This document shows positions 28,315-37,537 of a DNA stretch of 64,000 bases, one piece after another. The stretch is from Alteromonadales bacterium alter-6D02 (GTDB lineage: Bacteria > Pseudomonadota > Gammaproteobacteria > Enterobacterales > Psychrobiaceae), in the NCBI GenBank assembly GCA_002835545.1, contig PIZK01000006.1:62001-126000 (forward strand). Direction: 5' to 3'. The translations under genes were made by a program, and so were the position numbers. The notes under the pieces were generated by a model that saw nothing but the letters and a program-made list of their open reading frames with translations, did no database searches and had not been told where the DNA came from. Each line of letters opens with the position of its first letter. The stretch's first letter is position 1.

Positions 28315-30516
28315 TTAATCGTGTTTTGTTGTATCTATTAACACTTGAGCTAGTTGCTTCATTGCCCGCTGTGCTAGTTTTTTACCATTATATTCACATA
28401 ATTTAGTGGTCTCAGACCACGTGCGTTGTTGTAATAGCTTAATCACTAAAAGCTGTTGTTGTGCTGGTGTTAACAAGCTTATTTGACTGGGTTGTTGCCA
28501 AAATAACGCATCAAACGCATAGTTAATCTGTTCAAAAGGGCGTTGACCTTGCCCGTAAACCGTTAAATTGATGTGATCTTGGTGGGAGATAAGGGGGGAT
28601 AACAGGTGGGGCTCAACGATGTTTTGAGATAAAGAGCTGATTAATGTAGGTTCGATGGCGTTAAAGTCGCCACTTAAATTATAGCGTAAGCTACGAACAA
28701 AAAGCCCACGCGCATTTTTCATCAAAAGTTCACTAGCCACAGACAAAGGCTGCAACACCATGACTGAATGCGTGCCACTTGCTTTATCTTTGGTTAGACC
28801 TAGCCTTACGGCCTGATACCCCAGTGCATGCCAATAATCCAATAATGGTGCCGTAGCACCAAAGCTAGCACCGAGATAATCAAAATGTTGCTTTAACGCC
28901 CACTGTTTCACAAACTCATTTAAGCGCTGACCAATTCGTTGACGTTGTAATTGGGGATGAACCGCAATCCGCATTACTCGGGCAAACTTATATTGACCAG
29001 CTTGCTGTAAACCAAGTTGCGCCATCAGTGATTGAGCGAGTAAGTGTCCGCGTAATCGACGCTTTCCTAACCACACTTGCTCAGCTAACTCCTCTTCAAA
29101 CAACCCCTCTTCTAACACTAACGCCGTAGCAACGATGTTCTCTTGATTCTTTACCACAAAAATATGTAGCTGAGGTGCATCTAACAACTGGCGAAAATCA
29201 GTGGGCGAGGTTTGATAATGAGCTAATACGAGTAACCCAAACAGCTGCTCTAACAATTGTGGCTTATCAAGTAACTGCTGCTGCGATATTTTTTCAAATT
29301 CGAGGGTTTCATTTACCCCTTCAATAGATGAATCATAATTCACACTTTTAAAATTAAGAGCTAAGATCCTGTTTGTAAAAGCCTCTACGGGATCATTTTC
29401 ACTCCACCGAATGGGTTGCATTAACTCAACTTGGCGGTAATTTGGAGATAACTTCACTAAGGTATTCATAAAGCGTAACGCAAAGCCACGACCAGTACCT
29501 TCATAGCCATGGATAGTAGTAGCAAATACGATACGTGAAAAAGACTGCGCTATGATAGTCAGCATCGATGTTGGGATCGCCGCAGCCTCATCCACTAGCA
29601 ATAAATCACATTTAGGCTTATCCGTAACAATCACATCCGGCGCAACAAACTCAATCACTTTCCCTTGCCATTTCAAGTCTGTTTTAGAACAAACAGCGCC
29701 AGGTAAAAGCTGCACAGCATGTTTAAACAAGCTAGCAACGGCATCAATTTTGGGCGCAGTAACAATAATATGTGAGACCGCGTGATCTCTGATTAATTGT
29801 GCCGCAGCAAGGCCAAGTACACTGGTCTTGCCGCGCCCTCTATCCGCAGTCATTATTAGTGGTCGTTTACGGTGCCCGGTAATGGTTTTAATAATCTCCA
29901 GTGCACTACGTTGCTGCTGCATATTCGCGAAGGGAGTTAGTGGTTGTAATGAATTTTCTGCTGGCTCTGTGATGGCGAGACCTTGCTCGTCGGGATGTAG
30001 CTCAACAACAGGAAGCGCCTGCTCTTGTCTAACCTTTATCACTGTTTGGTCTTGATTGATTTGATTGATCAGCCGCTGAATAAAGAAATTATTAACGCGG
30101 GTTAATTGATCTGGGCTGGCAATATAACGATTATAATCAGGATCATTATAATCAAGCCACTTGCCCTCTGCTGGGGTGATCAAGAAACATACGCCACCAC
30201 CTTTTAATATGCCAGTGGCTTTACCAAACGCATCTGGATTAAAGCCACTATAACTATCAAAAACAAGTGTACTGGTTTCTGTACCGAGTACACTCTGAGC
30301 TTTATTCATCGCAACAAGCTGAACATCTTCACCTAAACGGTTTTCAAACTCACTCATCCCGTCATCCCCTAACCAAACAGTATGCCCGAGCTGTTCAATC
30401 TGTGTAATCAAATCAATTGCCCACGTCCGCTCACCTTGTAATACGATTAGACGACGCTGCTTATTAAGCATAATACTGTGGCGAATAGAATCAACGAACT
30501 TTGAAAACTCAGTCAT
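28315..30516 (-). CDS. tmcA: tRNA(Met) cytidine-34 acetyltransferase TmcA
   Basis: 733 residues. Acetylates the wobble cytidine of elongator tRNA-Met using acetyl-CoA and ATP. The order is an N-terminal domain, a helicase-like ATPase with TADRGRGKTSVLGLAAA (Walker A) and LLLVDEAAAIPTSML (Walker B), then a GNAT acetyltransferase with ARVMRIAVHPQLQRQRIGQRL, and a C-terminal tail. It is about 60 residues longer than E. coli TmcA. The 285-bp gap before the ETF-QO gene shows no clear feature. Confidence 0.95.
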   Translation of the reverse strand: MTEFSKFVDSIRHSIMLNKQRRLIVLQGERTWAIDLITQIEQLGHTVWLGDDGMSEFENRLGEDVQLVAMNKAQSVLGTETSTLVFDSYSGFNPDAFGKATGILKGGGVCFLITPAEGKWLDYNDPDYNRYIASPDQLTRVNNFFIQRLINQINQDQTVIKVRQEQALPVVELHPDEQGLAITEPAENSLQPLTPFANMQQQRSALEIIKTITGHRKRPLIMTADRGRGKTSVLGLAAAQLIRDHAVSHIIVTAPKIDAVASLFKHAVQLLPGAVCSKTDLKWQGKVIEFVAPDVIVTDKPKCDLLLVDEAAAIPTSMLTIIAQSFSRIVFATTIHGYEGTGRGFALRFMNTLVKLSPNYRQVELMQPIRWSENDPVEAFTNRILALNFKSVNYDSSIEGVNETLEFEKISQQQLLDKPQLLEQLFGLLVLAHYQTSPTDFRQLLDAPQLHIFVVKNQENIVATALVLEEGLFEEELAEQVWLGKRRLRGHLLAQSLMAQLGLQQAGQYKFARVMRIAVHPQLQRQRIGQRLNEFVKQWALKQHFDYLGASFGATAPLLDYWHALGYQAVRLGLTKDKASGTHSVMVLQPLSVASELLMKNARGLFVRSLRYNLSGDFNAIEPTLISSLSQNIVEPHLLSPLISHQDHINLTVYGQGQRPFEQINYAFDALFWQQPSQISLLTPAQQQLLVIKLLQQRTWSETTKLCEYNGKKLAQRAMKQLAQVLIDTTKHD

Positions 30517-30642
30517 ATAGTGTTTTAACTCATGGGGTCATTGGCTAATTTTATGTGAAAGCTCAGTGAACAGGAATACTTTTATCATAATTGGTGCTAG
30601 ATTAACCACAACCAATTCAAACGACCGTTTAGAGGATTAGCT

Positions 30643-31038
30643 ATGTTCAACAATGTCATCACCCCGCGCTTTTTGGAAACTGACGCGCTTGGTCATATTA
30701 ATAACACAGTGTTACCAACGTGGTTTGAAGCCGCACGAGATCCAATTTTTAGATTCTTTACCCCTGATATGGATGTAAAGAACTGGAAGCTGATGTTAGC
30801 CACGTTCACCGTTAATTTCCATGCTGAAACTCACTATGGTGTTGATGTCGAAATTAAAACCTACATCAGTCGTATTGGTAATAGTTCATTCGATGTTTAT
30901 CAGGAGTGTTGGCAATCAGGGCATAAAACCGCGAGCGGTACCACTACAATGGTGCATTATTGCCACAAAGAAAAGAGTAGCCAGCCTCTAACAGAGTCAA
31001 TCTTAGAGCAAATGAAGCAACACTTGTTACAGAGCTAA
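30643..31038 (+). CDS. Hotdog-fold acyl-CoA thioesterase (4HBT/YbgC-like)
   Basis: 131 residues. The N-terminal motif RFLETDALGHINNTVLPTWFEAAR is the 4-hydroxybenzoyl-CoA thioesterase pattern, with the catalytic Asp and the HIN segment. VDVEIKTYISRIGNSSFDVYQECW forms the later hotdog strands. It hydrolyses a CoA thioester in the cytoplasm; the acyl group cannot be read from sequence. Confidence 0.87.
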   Translation: MFNNVITPRFLETDALGHINNTVLPTWFEAARDPIFRFFTPDMDVKNWKLMLATFTVNFHAETHYGVDVEIKTYISRIGNSSFDVYQECWQSGHKTASGTTTMVHYCHKEKSSQPLTESILEQMKQHLLQS

Positions 31039-31049
31039 CAATTCAAGAA

Positions 31050-31098
31050 CGAAGCAACAAAAGCGATAATACCAATATCGCTTTTGTGGCTTCGTTAT
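31050..31098 (+). terminator. Terminator after the thioesterase gene
   Basis: A long stem with CAAAAGCGATA / TATCGCTTTTG (31058-31068 / 31076-31086) is extended outward by CGAAGC / GCTTCG with small mismatches, then TTATTTT. The rest of the gap to 31309 is AT-rich with nothing recognised beyond the next gene's promoter. Confidence 0.82.
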
Positions 31099-31308
31099 TT
31101 TAATCGGCCCGCACAATAGAGGTTTATATAATAACTAAGAATATCTTGATGCTTAAAAAGCATATTTTTTAGTGAAAAAAATCAACCCCGATAAACAACA
31201 AACACAAATAACACTAAATTTCAACAACTTAAAAACATGGCTTAATTGTTGTATTAACCTATCCTGTATCAATAAACAATAACAAACCTAATTATCAAAA
31301 GGTCATTT

Positions 31309-32145
31309 ATGCTTCCAACAACGCCTTCATCCAATGGGCACTTGCAACAGGCTTGGCTAATTTGCCAATTCGAGCTCATTCGCTTATTTTTCACCAAACG
31401 CGGTGCTATTCTATTAATAGCTTTTTCTGTCGTATGGTTTTTAATTCTTAAATACCCTGTCTTTGAATCGGTAAAAATTCTCAGTAATCCAAATTTTGGT
31501 GAAAACATTACGGTTTTTTCCAGTCAATTAAACCTCCAACAAATCGTACAATGGCCATACAGTGAATTGGCTGTCTATTGGTTATTTGCAGTATTTGCTT
31601 TCCCTATCACCTCTGTATTGATGAGCTCCGATCAACTCGCTTCAGACACCAACCGTGGCACGGTGCGTTTTTTACTATTACGCTCGACCCGTAGTCAGCT
31701 ACTTTACGGACGTTTTTTCGGGCAAGTATTAATCATTGCTAGTTTAATCACCATGACAGCTCTCGCGGCATTGATTATGGGTATGGTGCGCGACATTTCA
31801 TTGCTATCATCTTCATTTGATGAATTGGCAAACATAGGTTTAAATCTATTGATTAGCTGCCTACCTTTTATAGCATTAACCAGTTTGCTTAACGTGATCA
31901 GTAAATCATCAAAGCTCTCGGTGGTGTTAATTGTGATTCTGATTCCCGTTTTAACGGGGTTAATTAGTTACTTAACTCAATATATTTCCTTCATCGAATA
32001 CCTTTTATGGATTATCCCAGGATTACAACTGACTGAAACAGTTCAAGGATTAGGATTTAGCGTTAACACTACATTACTCCCTCTCGCACAAACCGCTGTC
32101 TACCTAGCTATTTGCCACCTAACATTAACAAGGAGAGCATTATGA
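31309..32145 (+). CDS. ABC-2 type transporter permease
   Basis: 278 residues with about six membrane segments. The segment DQLASDTNRGTVRFLLLRSTRSQLLYGRFFGQV is the conserved cytoplasmic coupling region of the NosY/ABC2_membrane_2 group. AAAGG precedes the ATG. The stop overlaps the next start (ATGA), so it is coupled to the ATPase. The substrate is unknown; this class includes drug, lipid and bacteriocin exporters. Confidence 0.88.
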   Translation: MLPTTPSSNGHLQQAWLICQFELIRLFFTKRGAILLIAFSVVWFLILKYPVFESVKILSNPNFGENITVFSSQLNLQQIVQWPYSELAVYWLFAVFAFPITSVLMSSDQLASDTNRGTVRFLLLRSTRSQLLYGRFFGQVLIIASLITMTALAALIMGMVRDISLLSSSFDELANIGLNLLISCLPFIALTSLLNVISKSSKLSVVLIVILIPVLTGLISYLTQYISFIEYLLWIIPGLQLTETVQGLGFSVNTTLLPLAQTAVYLAICHLTLTRRAL

Positions 32146-33044
32146 GTTGCTTAATCAGTTGCCACGAGATTAATAAATACTATGGTAGTAAACACGCACT
32201 AAAGAATGTTAATTTCGAACTTGAAAGTGGAACGACTACGGCGCTCGTTGGCCCAAACGGTGCTGGTAAAACAACGCTTTTTAGTCTGCTCTGTAATTAT
32301 CATTTACCCAATACTGGCCGTATTGAAATCATGGGACACCAGCCAGGAAGCCACCAATTATTTGGCCAACTAGGTGCATTACCACAAGATGCCCAACTTG
32401 ACCCAAGGTTTGCGATCAAGCATCAATTAGGGCTTTATGCCAAACTGCAAGGGTTTGATAAAAAGCAGGCTCAGCAAGAGTGTCAGCGGGTATTAGAACT
32501 GGTTGAACTTACTGATATTGCAGGTGAACGCCCTGCAGCGCTCAGTCATGGTATGCGCAAGCGCGTTACTATTGCCCAAGCGCTAATTGGCCAACCTAAA
32601 TTAGTGATGCTGGATGAGCCAACGGCTGGGCTTGATCCAACCAATGCACGTAATATTCGTCAACTGGTCATGAACTTAAGTGGTGAAGTGAGCTTTATCA
32701 TCAGCTCCCATAACCTCGACGAGTTAGAGCGATTGTGTGATAACGTCTTATTATTAGAACAAGGGAACTTAACCCAGCAATCGGTTAGACATCATGACAC
32801 AGAACAACAGCAGAGCATTACTCTTTTACTCGATAATATTCAGCAAGATACCTACAATAAACTACAATCAATGACGGGGGTTATTGCCGCGGAGCAGCTC
32901 AACAAAGCTGAGTTTATTTTACGCTATGATCCTAAAATGACACCGAACTTTGATATTGAGTTAATCCAGCAGTTACGACAGCAGCAACTCAACTACCGAC
33001 AATTAACCAAAGGTTTATCGCTAGAACAGCAACTTTTCTCTTAA
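32142..33044 (+). CDS. ABC transporter ATP-binding protein
   Basis: 300 residues from ATG 32142 (AGGAG upstream, ATGA overlap with the permease). Walker A is GPNGAGKTT, Q-loop GALPQDAQ, signature LSHGMRKRV (a weak LSGGQ), Walker B LVMLDEPTAGLDP, H-loop SSHN. The C-terminal extension (about 215-300) is of the kind seen in ABC-2 exporter ATPases. It forms a two-gene exporter with the upstream permease. Confidence 0.93.
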   Translation: MSCLISCHEINKYYGSKHALKNVNFELESGTTTALVGPNGAGKTTLFSLLCNYHLPNTGRIEIMGHQPGSHQLFGQLGALPQDAQLDPRFAIKHQLGLYAKLQGFDKKQAQQECQRVLELVELTDIAGERPAALSHGMRKRVTIAQALIGQPKLVMLDEPTAGLDPTNARNIRQLVMNLSGEVSFIISSHNLDELERLCDNVLLLEQGNLTQQSVRHHDTEQQQSITLLLDNIQQDTYNKLQSMTGVIAAEQLNKAEFILRYDPKMTPNFDIELIQQLRQQQLNYRQLTKGLSLEQQLFS

Positions 33045-33076
33045 GTTAACGTTCAACAGAAAGTCGTCACAAACAA

Positions 33077-33120
33077 AAAAGGCATAACCCACTTTTCATC
33101 GTGCAGGTTATGCCTTTTTA
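33077..33120. terminator. Bidirectional terminator between ABC ATPase and hutI
   Basis: Fourteen-bp arms AAAAAGGCATAACC / GGTTATGCCTTTTT, extended inward by CAC / GTG. It lies between convergent genes. Confidence 0.93.
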
Positions 33121-33139
33121 TGGTTCTGATAAGCCAGCG

Positions 33140-34369
33140 TTAAACGATATTACCCGCTTTAATCACTTGTTGGCATGGATTAACGCCAAATTGATAAGCG
33201 AGTTGTGCCGGGTGGTTAATATCCCATACCACAAAGTCTGCTTGCTTACCCACTTCAAGCGTACCAACTTCTTCTTCAACACCTAATGCTTTTGCTGCAT
33301 GAATAGTCACACCGGCAAGCGCTTCATAGGGAGTCATACGGAATAATGTACACGCCATATTAAGCATTAATTGAATGGAGCATAGCGGTGAAGAACCAGG
33401 ATTTGCATCGGTAGCGATAGCCATTGGCACTTGGTGCTGACGTAATAACTCAATTGGTGGTTGTTGCGTTTCACGCAAGAAATAAAACGCCCCCGGTAAG
33501 ACCACGGCAACAGTGCCAGCGGCTTTAATTGCTTTAACACCTTGCTCATCAAGATACTCGATATGATCAACCGATAAGCCTTGATAACTCGCAGCCAACT
33601 CACTCCCACCTAAATTCGACATTTGCTCTGCATGCAATTTAACAGGTAGACCGTGCTGTTTAGCCGCATCGAAAACACGACGTGTTTGCTCTAAATTAAA
33701 GCCAACGGACTCACAAAAAGCATCAACCGCATCAGCGAGATCTTCAGCCACAACCGCTTCAAGCATTTCACCACAAACTAAATCGATATAACCATCGGCA
33801 TTATCTTTAAACTCAGGAGGAAGCGCATGAGCACCTAAAAATGTCGTTTTAACATCAACCGGATGATGCTGCCCCAATAATCGAGCAATACGCAACATCT
33901 TCAGTTCATTTTCAACATCTAGGCCATAACCCGACTTTATTTCAACGGTCGTTACGCCCTCTTTCATCAGCGCATTTAAACGATTTTTAGCAGCCACGTA
34001 TAAGGTTTCTTCATCTGCTTCACGCGTTGCTTTTACTGTGGAAACAATACCGCCACCAGCAGCAGCAATATCTTGATAACTTGCCCCTTCAAGACGCATC
34101 TCAAATTCCTTGGCACGATCGCCGCCATAAACAATATGACTGTGACAATCAATCAAACCCGGTGTCACCCAAGCACCACGACCTTGATAAAGCGGTGTAG
34201 CTAATGCATCAAACTCAGGTAAATCTTTTTTAGCGCCTAACCAAGCGATTTTTCCGTCTTTTATCGCTAGCGCAGCGTCTTCAATGATGCCGTAATCTGT
34301 TTCATTGATCGTTGCTAAATTAATATCAACCCACACGCTATCGAATACATTGTTGTTTTTCAAAGACAT
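33140..34369 (-). CDS. hutI: Imidazolonepropionase
   Basis: Third step of histidine degradation: hydrolysis of 4-imidazolone-5-propanoate to formiminoglutamate. 409 residues from ATG 34369; an in-frame extension upstream would run through the hutC operator. The amidohydrolase motif [25 protein letters not shown] gives the first metal ligands. [18 protein letters not shown] and [13 protein letters not shown] supply the later histidine and aspartate. hutH and hutU are not in the window. Confidence 0.96.
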   Translation of the reverse strand: MSLKNNNVFDSVWVDINLATINETDYGIIEDAALAIKDGKIAWLGAKKDLPEFDALATPLYQGRGAWVTPGLIDCHSHIVYGGDRAKEFEMRLEGASYQDIAAAGGGIVSTVKATREADEETLYVAAKNRLNALMKEGVTTVEIKSGYGLDVENELKMLRIARLLGQHHPVDVKTTFLGAHALPPEFKDNADGYIDLVCGEMLEAVVAEDLADAVDAFCESVGFNLEQTRRVFDAAKQHGLPVKLHAEQMSNLGGSELAASYQGLSVDHIEYLDEQGVKAIKAAGTVAVVLPGAFYFLRETQQPPIELLRQHQVPMAIATDANPGSSPLCSIQLMLNMACTLFRMTPYEALAGVTIHAAKALGVEEEVGTLEVGKQADFVVWDINHPAQLAYQFGVNPCQQVIKAGNIV

Positions 34370-34424
34370 AAAATAACCACTTAAATTTATTTGCACATAA
34401 TAGTTAAAATAATACGCCCTAGAA

Positions 34425-34438
34425 CTTGTATATACAAG
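34425..34438. promoter_or_regulatory. HutC operator between hutI and hutC
   Basis: Perfect 14-bp palindrome CTTGTATATACAAG in the hutI-hutC intergenic region. It matches the CTTGTATATACAAG type of site I recall for HutC. Binding would repress hutI, and perhaps hutC, until urocanate is present. Confidence 0.82.
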
Positions 34439-34488
34439 CAACTTATGACAATTTATAGTGAAGCATATCTCTCTCTGGTTTAGGCAAA

Positions 34489-35196
34489 ATGGTCACCGCA
34501 AAGTTTGAACAAATAAAACAATATATCTGTCAACAAGTTGAAAGTGGTCAGTGGCAAGAAAACGCGAAGGTTCCATCTGAAAACTCTCTCTCGGATCAGT
34601 TTGTCTGCAGCCGTATGACTGCACGCCGTGCGATTACCGAATTGTGTGATATTGGATTATTAGTGCGAAGCCAAGGCCGAGGAACCTTTGTTGCAACACT
34701 AAAGTCACAATCATCATTACTTGAAATAAAAAATATTGCCGATGAGATCCGCACTCGAGGCCATCAATACAATGTTGAAGTGCTCGATATAAAATCTATC
34801 GTCGCCAGTGAGGATGTGGCAATTACGTTAGGAATGAATGTCGGGGATACTGTGTTTTATTCTTCATTACTACACCATGAAAATAATCAGCCGATGCAGC
34901 TTGAATTGCGCTATGTAAACCCGGCATTGGTCAGTAACTATTTAGAAAATGATTTTACGCAGCTCACGCCACATGAGTTTCTGAGTATGGCTGCGCCACT
35001 CACCGAAGCAGAACATATTATTGAAGCAATGATGCCTGATAATGAGTTAGTCAAGTTATTACAACTGAGCTTCAACGAGCCCTGTTTAGAGATTAAACGC
35101 CGTACATTTAGTTCTAAAGGCGCGGTGAGCTTTGCTCGTCTTATCCATCCAAGCAGCCGTTTCCGCGTCGGTGGCCGCTTTAGCGTTTCAAACTAG
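34489..35196 (+). CDS. hutC: Histidine utilization repressor HutC (GntR family)
   Basis: 235 residues. The N-terminal winged helix has [25 protein letters not shown] and [11 protein letters not shown]. The C-terminal UTRA ligand domain (about 85-232) includes [13 protein letters not shown] and ends [19 protein letters not shown] in HutC binds urocanate. Divergence from hutI across a matching palindrome supports the name. Confidence 0.93.
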   Translation: MVTAKFEQIKQYICQQVESGQWQENAKVPSENSLSDQFVCSRMTARRAITELCDIGLLVRSQGRGTFVATLKSQSSLLEIKNIADEIRTRGHQYNVEVLDIKSIVASEDVAITLGMNVGDTVFYSSLLHHENNQPMQLELRYVNPALVSNYLENDFTQLTPHEFLSMAAPLTEAEHIIEAMMPDNELVKLLQLSFNEPCLEIKRRTFSSKGAVSFARLIHPSSRFRVGGRFSVSN

Positions 35197-35261
35197 CACA
35201 CCAACTCATTACAAATAGCGATGCGGACTATCGCCCTAGCCTAATAAGAGAACGAACAGCT

Positions 35262-35720
35262 TTACTGGGTTCTTTGACTAATATAACTATCGTAATCAGG
35301 AATGCTCTTAGGATATGCCAAGTCAAATAACGGTGAAGTAATCAGCATATCGGCGGTCGCTTGATTACAAGCTACCGGAATATTCCACACCGCCGCTAAA
35401 CGTAATAACGCTTTGACATCAGGGTCATGAGGCTGCGCTTCTAACGGGTCCCAAAAAAACACCATAAAATCAATTTTTTGTTCGGTAATGAGCGCCCCTA
35501 TCTGCTGGTCACCTCCCAGCGGACCACTAATTAGCGTTGTCAGTTTAAGCCCTGTTTCTTGAGCGATCAAAGTTCCCGTCGTTCCTGTAGCAAACAAGTT
35601 ATGCGCGGCAAGCTTCTCACTATAACGCTGGCACCAAGCAATAAGATTAGGTTTCATATTATCGTGCCCAACCAAAGCAATAGACTTTTTTTGGGGTGCC
35701 GTGACTGTTTTATATTGCAT
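35262..35720 (-). CDS. mgsA: Methylglyoxal synthase
   Basis: 152 residues. Converts dihydroxyacetone phosphate to methylglyoxal, a bypass of lower glycolysis under phosphate limitation. Motifs are IALVGHDNMKPNL, FATGTTGTLI (phosphate loop), SGPLGGDQQIGALI and MVFFWDPLEAQPHDPDVKALLR, with the catalytic aspartate. AAGGAAAGG precedes the ATG. Confidence 0.97.
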   Translation of the reverse strand: MQYKTVTAPQKKSIALVGHDNMKPNLIAWCQRYSEKLAAHNLFATGTTGTLIAQETGLKLTTLISGPLGGDQQIGALITEQKIDFMVFFWDPLEAQPHDPDVKALLRLAAVWNIPVACNQATADMLITSPLFDLAYPKSIPDYDSYISQRTQ

Positions 35721-35824
35721 TTCCTTTCCTTGTACGCTTTAACTTAAATATACTTCTATCTTATTGATAAATTTAATCTACTTCGTTTTTATGACAATAG
35801 CATGACAAACGCATTTAGCAACTT

Positions 35825-35986
35825 ATACCAACTTCATTAATTAAATGACCAATTTTGTAATGAGGATAAACGGATTAGAGCAAGGCATTTTTTGGCGTAT
35901 GTAGTGATTCTACATAGACAATAAATAACGCTGCTCTCATTCGTTTAAGCCGTGAAAAATGGTCAGGCTATTGATGGAATTGGTAT
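35825..35986. repeat. 162-bp imperfect palindromic element
   Basis: The outer ends ATACCAACTTCATTAATTAA and the reverse complement of the right end (ATACCAATTCCATCAATAGC) are alike. TGACCA / TGGTCA, AGAGCA / TGCTCT and GTAG / CTAC also pair in order around a TGATT centre at about 35907. The two arms of about 78 nt match at most positions. There is no ORF inside. It resembles a MITE or intergenic palindromic repeat that folds into one long hairpin. It occupies most of the mgsA upstream gap; the rest of 35721-36114 holds only the hairpin at 36005-36025 and AT-rich sequence. Confidence 0.8.
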
Positions 35987-36004
35987 CTACTTGCGCTACA
36001 GCAC

Positions 36005-36025
36005 AAAAAAAACCACTGCGGTTTT
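36005..36025 (-). terminator. Terminator-like hairpin facing away from the thiolase-like gene
   Basis: The stem AAAACC / GGTTTT has a five-base loop. On the minus strand it is followed by eight T. No minus-strand gene lies directly upstream, so it could stop antisense transcription. The GC content of the stem is low. Confidence 0.4.
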
Positions 36026-36114
36026 AACCTCTAAAAATGGTGTTATAGTCGACAACGGCTTAATTTAACAACAATAAAAATAGTTTAGCTAACAAACCAA
36101 TGGGGATCAGTAAT

Positions 36115-37203
36115 ATGAGTGCAAGCAACGTCAAAATTGCAGCAGGCTACAGCCAAGTTAATGAGTTATCCAACGCCGTGTCCAATCAACATCAGGATTA
36201 TTACCACACCATTACTTACCAACTGGAACAACTTGGGATAACACCAACACCACTCACTATCGACCCCTTAGCCACCGACTGGTTTAGTGAACAACAACCG
36301 AATCACTTTCGCAGTGGTTGTGCACCGATTATGGCGCTGGCTAAAGCAAAGCAACTCATTGAACAAGGCCATCAAGCGGTAGTCATTCAAGGCGACGACT
36401 CCCTGTTAAGTGGCTATGAGCGTAATGAGCGTCATCGATTAATGTCAATCTATGGTGAGCAGCTATCTATTCTTGATCTCTATGATAAAGTCGCACAGCA
36501 GTTTATTAGTAAACAACATTATAACGAGCAACAATTTAAACAATACAGCGCCTTACTATTTGAGAATTACGCCCATACCCACCAGCAGCAATACCACAAA
36601 CAGCGCGCTTATTTTGAAGCGCCTGCCTTAAAGTGGTTTCGTCATGTCAGCCCACTATTTCGTGGGGTCGATTGTGCTAACCCATTAGTCGACTTCAAGG
36701 GGCGTTTATTATTATGCAGCGATGCGTTATGCCAGCGACTGAACCTAGCCACAGCGCAAACGGTTACGGTAGCAGGGGTGGGTTTAGGCGAGTTAAACGT
36801 GACGGATGAAACACAAGCAATCAATCAAATTGCAGATTACGCTCATTTAACGCATGCCTATCAGCAGGCGTCATCGCAAGCAAATTTTAACTTCAGTAAA
36901 CAGTTTATGACTGGTAATGGTCTCATGGAAGCCTATACCTGTTACCCCGTAGTTCCGATGGCATTACTACAAGCGACAGGCCTCATTAGAAACCTAAATC
37001 AGCTACCTGGTTTTTTATCAGAACACTCAGTGACCATCACGGGCGGGATGAATTTAGCACGAGCGCCGTGGAATAACCCTGCACTGAATGGCTTAATTGA
37101 AATGTATCAGCAGTTAACAGACAGTCAATGTGAATATGGTTTGGTCCATGGTAATGGCGGATTAGGGTATCGCCAAGGAATCGCGCTACTGACAACAACG
37201 TAA
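36115..37203 (+). CDS. Divergent thiolase-superfamily protein
   Basis: 362 residues from ATG 36115 (GGGGA about 9 nt upstream; the ATG at 36100 has no ribosome site). FRSGCAPIMALAKAKQLIEQGHQAVVIQGDDSLLSG resembles the thiolase nucleophile region (candidate Cys69). TITGGMNLARAPWNNPALNGLIEM and LVHGNGGLGYRQGIALL resemble the C-terminal half of acetyl-CoA acetyltransferase-like proteins. The standard GHPxGxTG catalytic histidine motif is replaced. No beta-oxidation partner is adjacent. An altered condensing or acyl-CoA-binding activity is possible; function unassigned. Confidence 0.7.
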   Translation: MSASNVKIAAGYSQVNELSNAVSNQHQDYYHTITYQLEQLGITPTPLTIDPLATDWFSEQQPNHFRSGCAPIMALAKAKQLIEQGHQAVVIQGDDSLLSGYERNERHRLMSIYGEQLSILDLYDKVAQQFISKQHYNEQQFKQYSALLFENYAHTHQQQYHKQRAYFEAPALKWFRHVSPLFRGVDCANPLVDFKGRLLLCSDALCQRLNLATAQTVTVAGVGLGELNVTDETQAINQIADYAHLTHAYQQASSQANFNFSKQFMTGNGLMEAYTCYPVVPMALLQATGLIRNLNQLPGFLSEHSVTITGGMNLARAPWNNPALNGLIEMYQQLTDSQCEYGLVHGNGGLGYRQGIALLTTT

Positions 37204-37222
37204 CGCGATAACTAAAGAGTTC

Positions 37223-37483
37223 TTATTGTAATAACTCATGTGTCTCAGGGAGCTGCGAAATAATCCATAAAACGAGACGGTGTTTTAAATTAGGGCCGTC
37301 TTCTTTATCTTCAGGCAATGGTTTGATCAGACCATCATTAACCAATAGTCGATAAATCACTTCCACCTTATCCTTATTCGATTCGGCACGATCCAAACCG
37401 CCATAGCCACGTTTTGTTGCATATGCTTTGCCTAATTGCATGGCGAGCTTTAATAGCTTGTCTTCATTTTTATGCTTTTTCAC
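37223..37483 (-). CDS. Small conserved protein, probably DUF5062 family
   Basis: 86 residues, charged and soluble, starting MKKHKNEDKLLKLAMQLGKAYATKRGY and ending WIISQLPETHELLQ. It appears all-helical. The start is GTG with AAGGA 8 nt upstream. I recall similar small proteins in Vibrio and Shewanella as DUF5062; no function is known. It is co-directional with ilvY and converges on the thiolase-like gene. Confidence 0.7.
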   Translation of the reverse strand: MKKHKNEDKLLKLAMQLGKAYATKRGYGGLDRAESNKDKVEVIYRLLVNDGLIKPLPEDKEDGPNLKHRLVLWIISQLPETHELLQ

Positions 37484-37537
37484 TGGCTAAATCCTTATTT
37501 TAATAACCTTTACACCATTTAAGGTAAAGCAATTAAT

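Noticed and set aside
34370-34441. 24-codon extension of imidazolonepropionase
   Set aside because: It encodes the HutC operator region and lacks a ribosome site.
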